A stretch of DNA of 5,442 bases from an uncultured Christensenellaceae bacterium (lineage in GTDB: Bacteria > Bacillota > Clostridia > Christensenellales > Christensenellaceae), in assembly GCA_934438035.1 (NCBI GenBank), contig CAKSBK010000086.1, positions 1 through 5,442 of the forward strand, written 5' to 3'. Below, in pieces: positions 1-5,442 of the stretch. A program made the translations under genes and the position numbers. Under the pieces are notes generated by a model that was given only the letters and a program-made list of their open reading frames with translations, had not been told where the DNA came from and ran no database searches. Each line of letters opens with the position of its first letter. Position 1 is the first letter of the stretch.

Positions 1-356
1 TGTTAGGGCAGGCTGTAGGCGGAGTAACAAACGCGACGCACGGAATGACGCTTTCTGCGGTTTCTTTGGCTTATTACCGCTTTATAATGCCATATGCCGT
101 TTCAAAATTTAAGCGCTTTGCGATAAACGTATGGGACGTAAACCCGGAAGGAAAGACGGATGAGCAGATTGCAAAAGAGGGACTTTCGGCAATGGAGGAT
201 TGGATGAAGAGGATCGGCGCCGTAATGAGCTTAAGAGAGCTTGGGGTTACGGAAGATATGCTTAATGATATTGCAGACGTAACGAGAACTCTTGACGGAG
301 GCTATCATGTTCCGAATAGGGAAGAGGTTATTGAAATCTTAAGAGAAAGTCTGTAA
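1..356 (+). CDS. Iron-containing alcohol dehydrogenase, C-terminal fragment (butanol-dehydrogenase/YqhD-like class)
   Basis: This is the 3' end of a gene whose start lies off the left edge. The frame is open from base 3 with no stop, so the first in-window ATG (base 45) is an internal methionine and not the start. The 118 visible residues begin LGQAVGGVTNATHGMTLSAV and end with TAA at 354-356. The family (group III, usually Fe2+- or Zn2+-dependent NAD(P)H alcohol dehydrogenases, about 380-400 residues) reduces aldehydes such as butyraldehyde to alcohols in the cytosol during fermentation. The THG motif (His codon 39-41) matches the last metal-binding His of the family (FucO His277, YqhD His281). 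The all-helical remainder, with FAINVWDVNPEGKTDEQIA, a WMKRIG segment and an LRELGVTEDML segment, is typical of the C-terminal domain. Ten residues before the metal His, where FucO and YqhD have His, this protein has Gln (bases 9-11). Substrate and cofactor cannot be told from this part. The gene converges on the antiporter operon and is probably unrelated to it in function. Confidence 0.88.
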   Translation, partial: LGQAVGGVTNATHGMTLSAVSLAYYRFIMPYAVSKFKRFAINVWDVNPEGKTDEQIAKEGLSAMEDWMKRIGAVMSLRELGVTEDMLNDIADVTRTLDGGYHVPNREEVIEILRESL

Positions 357-367
357 AAATTTCAAAT

Positions 368-408
368 AAAAAAGCTGTGCGGGTAAAACTGCCCGTACAG
401 CTTTTTTT
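368..408. terminator. Bidirectional intrinsic terminator between convergent genes
   Basis: A near-perfect inverted repeat has arms at 368-383 and 392-407 and an 8-base loop (TAAAACTG). It pairs over 16 positions with a single G-T wobble (379/396). The GC-rich core is flanked by A6 on the left and T7 on the right, so read as RNA it gives a stem followed by a U-run on the plus strand, and an equivalent stem followed by UUUUUU on the minus strand. It begins 11 bases after the alcohol dehydrogenase stop and ends 1 base before the stop of the 695-residue antiporter subunit (410-412). It can therefore end both convergent transcripts. Confidence 0.93.
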
Positions 409-409
409 G

Positions 410-2497
410 TTATGACAGAACAATCAATACGTATATTATTGCCGCACATAATCCCAAGCATGCCATTAAGAGCGCAAAGGAGAAGTTTCCGGCAATGCCC
501 TTGCTTGTTTTTGATATGGTTGTTGCGGCGTCCGTAGCAAGCTCGGCGTAGCTTTCTCCCTCCCTCGGCGGAAGCTTTTTCGCTTTTCTTATTTTGTCTA
601 CAAGCGCGCCGATTGCATGGGCAAAAGCGTAATGCTTATGCTCCTTCGGGACGAAGGGACTGTCTTTATAGACCGTTTTTCTAAAGAGATATATTATTGT
701 ATCCGGCAGGTTGCAAATTGCCGCACAGAGCGCCTTAAGCCCCTTTAAGCCGTATTTGCAAACGGGGGTAAGAAGTTTATTTTCCCCAAACACGCTTGCT
801 ATTGCTCCGAAGAATTTAGGGAGAATATCGGTTAAAAGCGGTCTGTAAACAAGGTTTTCAAGGTCGAGCCACTTCGGCCACCTGTCAAGATAAATGTTTT
901 CGTTGCGGTCGTTTTTAACCATAAGCAGTTTTCTTACGACTATAAAGTATATAGCCGCGGCGATTATTACGGATATGGCGGCGCCTTTCAGATTGTTTAA
1001 AGAGAAATAGTTTATCGATTCTTTAAGCTCGCCCGAATGCATAAAGCCGGCGCTGAGCGCCGCAATATTATCACAGGTGAGGCGAGGAAGCATTCCCAAA
1101 ATCGGGAGAACTATTGCAGAGCCGCCTATCGCAACATATGAAAGCTTGCTCATGTATTTCGTTTTGGCGGGAGCGGAACCGTCTATAAACAGGCAATAAT
1201 AAAGCTTAGTCATATACGCTAAGGTTATTCCGCCGCTTATTAAGAAAATCCACTCGACAGCGGTTATTGCAAAGCCGCCGGTTGCGGAGTATTCTACTAT
1301 TGATTCATGGAGAAGCGTTTTTGAAATATACCCGTTAAAAAGGGGAACGCCGCCTATTCCGAGAAGCCCGAAGAGAAACGCTATGTTTAAGAAAGGCTTG
1401 TTTTTACCCCAACCCTTTATTTCGTTTAGGTTAAGCTTGTGAGTGTTCATATAGACAACGCCGGCAATCATGAAAAGGCAGAGCTTTATTGCGGAATGGT
1501 TTACCATATGAAGTATTGTTCCGTTTGCCGCAAGCGCATTTTCCTCGCCTAAAAGGCATTGCATCGCAATACCTATAAGAACAAAGCCTATTTGGCTCAT
1601 CGACGAGCAGGCGAGCGTGCGCTTTAAGTTTACGCTGAAAAGCGCAAGTATAGCGCCCAAAAACATGGTAATCGTTCCCAAAACGAGTATTACGATTCCC
1701 CAGGACGGGTCATAGCGCAGAATATCGCAGGATACTATTAACACACCGTATATTCCGGATTTTGTAAGCACGCCGCTTAAAAGTGCGGAAGCGGGAGCGG
1801 GAGCAACGGGGTGCGCTTTAGGAAGCCATACGTGCAGGGGGAACATGCCCGCTTTTGCGCCGAAGCCGAAAAGAATGCATCCGCCGGCAATGTAAAGCGG
1901 AGTTTTATCAGACAGAGCGCAGGCGGCGGAGTAAAGCTCGTTAATCTTGAGCGTATGAAGCGAATTGTTAAGTATAAATAAGCCCATAAGCGCCGCAAGT
2001 CCGCCGATTACGGCTATTGCAAGATATGTTCCAGCAGCGCGCAGGGATTCTTCATTTTGCTCGTGCGCAACCCAGGCGTAGGAGGTAAAGCTCATAACCT
2101 CAAAGAACATGAGAGTTGTGTATAGGTCTGCCGAAAGGAATACGCCCATTGTTGCGCCCAGCGTCATAAGGTAGAAGAAATAATATCTGCTGCGGTTATG
2201 ATATTTTTTAAAATAATCCGGAGAGAAAAGCGAAGTCATTAACCACATGAACGCTATTACAACGGCGTATACCGCACGAAAACCGTCAAGCTCAAAGGAT
2301 AAATTGCAAACCGAAAGCTCAGACGAAGCGCCAAAACAGAAGAAGACGGCGTAGAGAGTTAACAGAAACTCGCTTGCACATATGAATATTACGCAGCCGT
2401 TTCTTAAAGCGGCGCTTTTTTTACCTAAAAAATAGCATATTACCGCCGCAAGCATAGGCCAAAATGCAAGAATAGGCAACATTATGTTTCCGTTCAT
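410..2497 (-). CDS. Long antiporter-like membrane subunit (NuoL/HyfB/MrpA-type, complex I subunit 5 family), 695 aa
   Basis: A polytopic membrane protein of the proton-translocating transporter family (Proton_antipo_M) found in complex I, Mrp antiporters and membrane-bound hydrogenases. The start chosen is the ATG at 2497, because AAGGAGG lies 8 bases upstream; an upstream in-frame start at 2530 would overlap the preceding gene and lacks such a site. Numbered from this start, the pathway residues are Glu133 in TM5 (MFFEVMS), Lys215 in TM7 (GFGAKAG), His222 and His229 around HVWLPKAHPVAPAPAS, Lys246 in TM8, His330/His334/Lys338 (HMVNHSAIK) in TM11 and Lys393 in TM12 (GYISK). About 14 core membrane helices are followed by another near 505-525, then about 140 polar to amphipathic residues starting with a YLDRWPKWLDLENLVYR segment, and a last hydrophobic helix at about 671-695. 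This resembles the NuoL lateral-helix-plus-anchor arrangement, and the length is close to HyfB (about 670). It is the last gene of the visible operon. Family membership is certain; the complex it belongs to is not. Confidence 0.9.
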   Translation of the reverse strand: MNGNIMLPILAFWPMLAAVICYFLGKKSAALRNGCVIFICASEFLLTLYAVFFCFGASSELSVCNLSFELDGFRAVYAVVIAFMWLMTSLFSPDYFKKYHNRSRYYFFYLMTLGATMGVFLSADLYTTLMFFEVMSFTSYAWVAHEQNEESLRAAGTYLAIAVIGGLAALMGLFILNNSLHTLKINELYSAACALSDKTPLYIAGGCILFGFGAKAGMFPLHVWLPKAHPVAPAPASALLSGVLTKSGIYGVLIVSCDILRYDPSWGIVILVLGTITMFLGAILALFSVNLKRTLACSSMSQIGFVLIGIAMQCLLGEENALAANGTILHMVNHSAIKLCLFMIAGVVYMNTHKLNLNEIKGWGKNKPFLNIAFLFGLLGIGGVPLFNGYISKTLLHESIVEYSATGGFAITAVEWIFLISGGITLAYMTKLYYCLFIDGSAPAKTKYMSKLSYVAIGGSAIVLPILGMLPRLTCDNIAALSAGFMHSGELKESINYFSLNNLKGAAISVIIAAAIYFIVVRKLLMVKNDRNENIYLDRWPKWLDLENLVYRPLLTDILPKFFGAIASVFGENKLLTPVCKYGLKGLKALCAAICNLPDTIIYLFRKTVYKDSPFVPKEHKHYAFAHAIGALVDKIRKAKKLPPREGESYAELATDAATTISKTSKGIAGNFSFALLMACLGLCAAIIYVLIVLS

Positions 2498-2505
2498 ATA
2501 ATAAA

Positions 2506-2512
2506 CCTCCTT
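2506..2512 (-). promoter_or_regulatory. Shine-Dalgarno site deciding the start of the 695-aa subunit, overlapping the upstream stop
   Basis: On the minus strand the sequence reads TTTAAGGAGGTTTATTATATG. The AAGGAGG is a full-strength site 8 bases before the ATG at 2497. Its AA is the end of the TAA stop (2513-2511) of the preceding subunit gene. This fixes the start and suggests that ribosomes finishing the upstream gene can reinitiate on the next one. Confidence 0.9.
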
Positions 2513-3974
2513 AAACCAAAGCCGACGCAATAAGGTCGATTATCGGCTGAGAGAAAAGCCCTAAAGCAATGCATAAAACCGCTAAAACTATCATAGGCAC
2601 GGTCATAAGCGGGCTTACTTCTTTTATACCCTCTAAAGACGTCGTATCTGTTCCCTTTTTCGGGAAAAATGCGCGGACGGATATATTTAGCATATATATA
2701 GCTGTCAAAAGTGCGGATATAAGAAGCACCGCTATGCCTATTACGGAGGCGGCGTCAGGGTTTTGAGCCGCAGCGGAGCAAAGCGCCCATTTTGAAACAA
2801 AGCCGTTAAATAACGGGATTCCCGTAAGAGAAAGCGCAAAGACTGTAAAAGCCGTAAAGGTTACAGGCATCTTTTTTCCGAGACCGTCAAGCTCGCTTAT
2901 ATATTCTTTTCCGGTATTGTGTAAAACCGCACCTGCCGCAAAGAATGCGCCGATTTTTATTATCGAATGAAAAAGCATATGAAGAACGCCTGCGTTAAGA
3001 CCCGCTTCGCTCATTAGGGTCACTCCGAAAAGTATATAAGAGAGATTTGCTACGGTTGAATAAGCGAGTCTGCGTTTAAAATGCACTTGCTTTAAAGCTG
3101 CCGACGAGCCGAAAAGTATAGTAAACACAGCAACGCCCATAACGACGTATTGAGCCCATGTACCTCTTAAAAAATCCGCTCCGTAGGAATAATAGGTAAG
3201 CCTTATTACGGCAAAAGCGCCTGCTTTAACTACCGCAACTGCGTGCAGAAGCGCGGTTACGGGCGTGGGGGCAACGGAAGCCTTGGGCAGCCAGCCGTGA
3301 AGCGGGAAAACAGCCGCCTTTACGCCAAAGCCCATAAACGCAAGAACATAAACCGTTAAAAGCAGATTTTTGTTTTCAAACGCGGCGGGGGAGAGTATTC
3401 CGCCCATAGTAAAGCCTGCGCCGCTGCCGTAAATAATTATAAATACCATGCCTATAAAAGCAAAGGCAGCTCCGCCGATGGAATATATTAGATAAGCTCT
3501 TCCAGCACGAATTGCGCTTTTTGTCATAGGCTGAATTACTAAGGGCAGCGTTGATAGGGTTAACAGCTCATAGAAGAAATACATTGTAAGCATATTTCCG
3601 GAAGAGGCTATACCCAAGGTTACGCCGAAGGATATTAAAAAGAAAGTATAGAACATTCTTAAATGTCCTTCATGCTTCATATATTCGAATGCGTATAAAG
3701 TTGTTGCCGGCCAAAGCAGGCTGACAAGCCCCGCAAAGAGCTTTCCCATTCCGTCAAGATTTAAGGAAATGCTTAAATTTCCGGAGAACGTAAAGAGGGG
3801 GAAGAGTATATCGTTCGTGGTGAAAATAAGCACGAACATTGATATTGACGTCAAAAGCACGCTTGAAAGCACGTATATGTTTTTTGACTTTTGCGTTTTC
3901 GGGTTTACCGCAAAAAACAGCGCGCCCGAAAGTATGGGTATCAGTATGGGAATAAGAAGATAAGCGTTACTCAT
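2511..3974 (-). CDS. Antiporter-like membrane subunit (MrpD/NuoL-M-N family), 487 aa
   Basis: The middle gene of the three, a polytopic inner-membrane subunit of the Proton_antipo_M family. It starts at the ATG at 3974, supported by an AAGGAAG site upstream, and has the core length of NuoM/NuoN/MrpD (about 480-510 residues, roughly 14 membrane helices, no C-terminal extension). Residues consistent with proton transfer are Glu136 in TM5 (YFFYELLTL), Lys219 in TM7 (GFGVKAAVFPLHGWLP), His244 and Lys250 in TM8, His332/His336/Lys340 (HMLFHSIIK) in TM11 and Lys395 in TM12 (GFVSKW). The TM7-TM8 loop reads LPKASVAPTPVTALLHAV, nearer to the NuoL pattern (GPTPVSALIHA) than to the HPVAPAPAS form in its two neighbours. 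Its C-terminus (ISALLTAIYMLN, FFPKK, then ESPLM-like EVSPLM and LGLFS) closely parallels the next gene upstream, so these two are probably sister duplicates. It is separated by 14 bases from the upstream gene and 13 from the downstream one. It probably forms one ion channel of a larger complex; the redox or antiport partner is not visible. Confidence 0.92.
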   Translation of the reverse strand: MSNAYLLIPILIPILSGALFFAVNPKTQKSKNIYVLSSVLLTSISMFVLIFTTNDILFPLFTFSGNLSISLNLDGMGKLFAGLVSLLWPATTLYAFEYMKHEGHLRMFYTFFLISFGVTLGIASSGNMLTMYFFYELLTLSTLPLVIQPMTKSAIRAGRAYLIYSIGGAAFAFIGMVFIIIYGSGAGFTMGGILSPAAFENKNLLLTVYVLAFMGFGVKAAVFPLHGWLPKASVAPTPVTALLHAVAVVKAGAFAVIRLTYYSYGADFLRGTWAQYVVMGVAVFTILFGSSAALKQVHFKRRLAYSTVANLSYILFGVTLMSEAGLNAGVLHMLFHSIIKIGAFFAAGAVLHNTGKEYISELDGLGKKMPVTFTAFTVFALSLTGIPLFNGFVSKWALCSAAAQNPDAASVIGIAVLLISALLTAIYMLNISVRAFFPKKGTDTTSLEGIKEVSPLMTVPMIVLAVLCIALGLFSQPIIDLIASALV

Positions 3975-3983
3975 AAAAACTCA

Positions 3984-3990
3984 CTTCCTT
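3984..3990 (-). promoter_or_regulatory. Shine-Dalgarno site of the 487-aa subunit, overlapping the upstream stop
   Basis: The minus strand reads GCATAAGGAAGTGAGTTTTT directly before the ATG at 3974. The AAGGAAG element lies 9 bases from the start codon and its AA belongs to the TAA stop (3991-3989) of the upstream subunit gene. It is slightly weaker than the site of the next gene (AAGGA matched instead of AAGGAGG) but has the same stop-overlapping layout. Confidence 0.8.
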
Positions 3991-5442
3991 ATGCAACGAC
4001 TGAAGCAATTTGCGAAACAAAGCCGGTAAGTCCGCCGGAGAACATTCCCAAAATTACGCATATGCCGGCAAGAATTACGAGGGGAACCCACATAAGCGGG
4101 CTTTCTTCGCGCTTAAGAGTAAGAAGCGCCTCGTCCTTTTTCGGGAAGAAAGAGCTTATGGTTATGGGAAGAAGATATCCCGCCGTAAGCAATGCGGATA
4201 TAAGAAGTATTACGGGTATAAGCCAGTTAAAGGCGGTAAGACCGCTGTCTAAAGCGGCAGAGGCTATATACCACTTTGAAACGAAGCCGCCCGTCGGGGG
4301 GATGCCGATAAGCGTAAGAGAAGCTAATGTAAAGCACCACATTATTACGGGCATGCGTTTACCCATGCCGGCAAATTCATCGACCTTCGTTTTGCCCGTG
4401 TAGTAGATAATTGCGCCGGCGGTTAAGAATAAACAGGTTTTAACCGCAGCGTGGAAAACTACGTGTAAAAGCGCGCCCGTAAAGCCCTCGGGAGTGAATA
4501 TGAACAGCGCGGTTAATATGTATGAAATTTGGCTGACGGTGGAATAAGCGAGCCTCTTTTTAAAGACTTTTTCTCTGTAAGCCATCATGGAGCCCATGAA
4601 TACCGTAAGAAGAGAAAGTATGAGAAGAACCGTCTGAACCCATGTTCCCGCAACAAATTCCGTTCCTACAACGTAATAGAGTATTCTTATTATTGCAAGC
4701 ACGCCTGCTTTTGCGATAAGAGCGGATAAAACCGCGGAGGCAGGCGCAGGGGCAACGGGGTGTGCGGTGGGCAGCCAGCCGTGCATGGGATACATACCGG
4801 CTTTTGTTCCGAAGCCGATTACGGCGACGAATATAACCGCAAGAAGAAGGCTTTCGTGCCCCGATATTAAAGAAGCGTCAAGGCAGCCGCCGGGAACAAA
4901 GTCAAGATTGTTGGAATAAGCCGCCAGGAAGAATATTCCCAAAAGCGCCATAAAAGCGCCGGCTATTGAATAGAAGAGATATTTAAGCGCTGCGTGAATG
5001 GCTTCTTTTTTCATGGAATGAAGGACAAGCGGCATTGAAAAGAGCGTTACAAGCTCAAAGCATACATACATCGTCACCATGTTTGCGCTTAACGAAAGTC
5101 CTATAAGCGCACCCTCGGAAAGGAGGTAAAACGCATAGAACCTATCCTCTTTTTCTTCGTGCTTCATATAGACATATGAGAAGATTGCCACAAGAAGCCA
5201 GCCTACGGCGAATATTGCTATAAAGAGCTTAGACAAAGCGTCGTTTTTAAGGCTTACGCTTAAAATATCCGTTATATGCCAAATTAAAAGCGGAGTTTCT
5301 TCCTGTAAAATAACGGAAAGGCACAAAGCGGCCTCCGCCGCGAGCACGGCGGTTATAATTCCGAGCTTAAGCTTCCTGTTTTTTATTTTTAAAAAGGGAA
5401 GCGCTGCGCCGAAAACTATCGGCAATAAAATAGCTATTATCA
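3989..5442 (-). CDS. Antiporter-like membrane subunit (MrpD/NuoM-N family), about 484 aa, start at the right edge
   Basis: The first of the three visible operon genes, in the Proton_antipo_M family. The frame stays open to the window edge: upstream of the TTG at 5425 it continues as xTG-ATA-ATA-GCT-ATT-TTA-TTG-CCG, giving (M)IIAILLPIVFGAALPFL, a typical N-terminal first helix for this family. The TTG is therefore an internal Leu, and the start is most likely the xTG codon cut by the edge (third base at 5441) or one further out. Numbered from that codon, key residues are Glu130 in TM5 (VCFELVTL), Lys214 in TM7 (GFGTKAGMYPMHGWLP), His228 and the HPVAPAPAS loop, Lys245 in TM8, His327/His331/Lys335 (HVVFHAAVK) in TM11 and Lys390 in TM12 (GFVSKW). 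About 14 hydrophobic helices are present and no C-terminal extension. It is most similar to the 487-residue neighbour in its last 100 residues (LISALLTAGYLL, FFPKK, ESPLM, LGMFS). Its job is presumably ion translocation in a multisubunit complex whose other genes would lie off the right edge. Confidence 0.92.
   Translation of the reverse strand, partial: IIAILLPIVFGAALPFLKIKNRKLKLGIITAVLAAEAALCLSVILQEETPLLIWHITDILSVSLKNDALSKLFIAIFAVGWLLVAIFSYVYMKHEEKEDRFYAFYLLSEGALIGLSLSANMVTMYVCFELVTLFSMPLVLHSMKKEAIHAALKYLFYSIAGAFMALLGIFFLAAYSNNLDFVPGGCLDASLISGHESLLLAVIFVAVIGFGTKAGMYPMHGWLPTAHPVAPAPASAVLSALIAKAGVLAIIRILYYVVGTEFVAGTWVQTVLLILSLLTVFMGSMMAYREKVFKKRLAYSTVSQISYILTALFIFTPEGFTGALLHVVFHAAVKTCLFLTAGAIIYYTGKTKVDEFAGMGKRMPVIMWCFTLASLTLIGIPPTGGFVSKWYIASAALDSGLTAFNWLIPVILLISALLTAGYLLPITISSFFPKKDEALLTLKREESPLMWVPLVILAGICVILGMFSGGLTGFVSQIASVVA

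Noticed and set aside
1783..1870. A GC-rich block with similar DNA near 3248-3334 and 4728-4817, looking like a dispersed repeat
   Set aside because: All three copies encode the conserved TM7-TM8 loop (HxWLP...VAPxPxxA) of paralogous proteins; shared coding constraint explains it without a mobile repeat.
1777..1998. A 73-codon minus-strand open frame inside the 695-residue gene
   Set aside because: It is another frame of the same strand within conserved TM6-TM8 coding sequence, without a ribosome-binding site or recognisable product.
2498..2530. An alternative upstream start for the 695-residue subunit giving 706 residues
   Set aside because: It would overlap the preceding gene by 20 bases and lacks a suitable ribosome-binding site, whereas the ATG at 2497 has AAGGAGG at 8 bases.
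2569..3963. Short plus-strand open frames at 2569-2766 and 3769-3963 within the 487-residue gene
   Set aside because: They are antisense to the N- and C-terminal coding regions of a well-supported protein and show no start signals or motifs.
3891..4403. A 170-codon open frame on the plus strand across the junction of the two right-hand genes
   Set aside because: It lies antisense to two well-supported membrane proteins, has no family-like motifs, and its translation is a basic, low-meaning sequence typical of a shadow frame.
4010..4729. Short plus-strand open frames at 4010-4252 and 4529-4729 within the right-hand gene
   Set aside because: Both are antisense shadows with highly biased composition (rich in Lys, Tyr and Arg) and no supporting signals.

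Overview
The window holds the 3' end of one plus-strand enzyme gene and, converging on it, a tight minus-strand run of three genes for large polytopic membrane proteins. The Shine-Dalgarno sequences are strong and purine-rich, ATA, AGA and AAG codons are common, and base composition looks intermediate by eye. Together with an iron-dependent alcohol dehydrogenase beside complex-I-type antiporter subunits, this suggests an anaerobic, fermentative member of the Clostridia (Bacillota). That assignment is inference; there is no rRNA or marker gene here to settle it.

Layout, left to right. Bases 1-356 (+) encode the C-terminal 118 residues of an iron-containing (group III) alcohol dehydrogenase of the butanol-dehydrogenase/YqhD type; its start lies off the left edge. 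Bases 368-408 form a strong hairpin with T-runs on both sides that can terminate transcription from both directions. Bases 410-2497 (-), 2511-3974 (-) and 3989 to the right edge (-) encode three paralogous antiporter-like subunits (the 'complex I subunit 5', MrpA/MrpD or NuoL/M/N family) of 695, 487 and about 484 residues.

The minus-strand genes are transcribed right to left, so the 484-residue subunit comes first and the 695-residue one last. The gaps between them are only 14 and 13 bases, and at both junctions the upstream TAA stop is part of the next gene's Shine-Dalgarno sequence. This indicates one polycistronic mRNA with probable translational coupling. All three proteins keep the charged residues expected of a proton pathway: the TM5 Glu, the TM7 Lys, the HxxxHxxxK motif of TM11 and the TM12 Lys. 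They are therefore likely three ion-translocating units of one membrane complex. The last gene adds a NuoL/HyfB-like C-terminal extension with a terminal membrane helix, which could tie the units together.

No redox subunit (hydrogenase, Fe-S or NuoH/NuoB/NuoD-like) and no small Mrp subunit (B, C, E, F, G) lies inside the window. Whether this is an Mrp-type antiporter, an energy-converting hydrogenase or another complex-I relative therefore depends on genes off the right edge. There are no tRNAs, rRNAs, mobile elements, CRISPR arrays or gene-free stretches over 300 bases.
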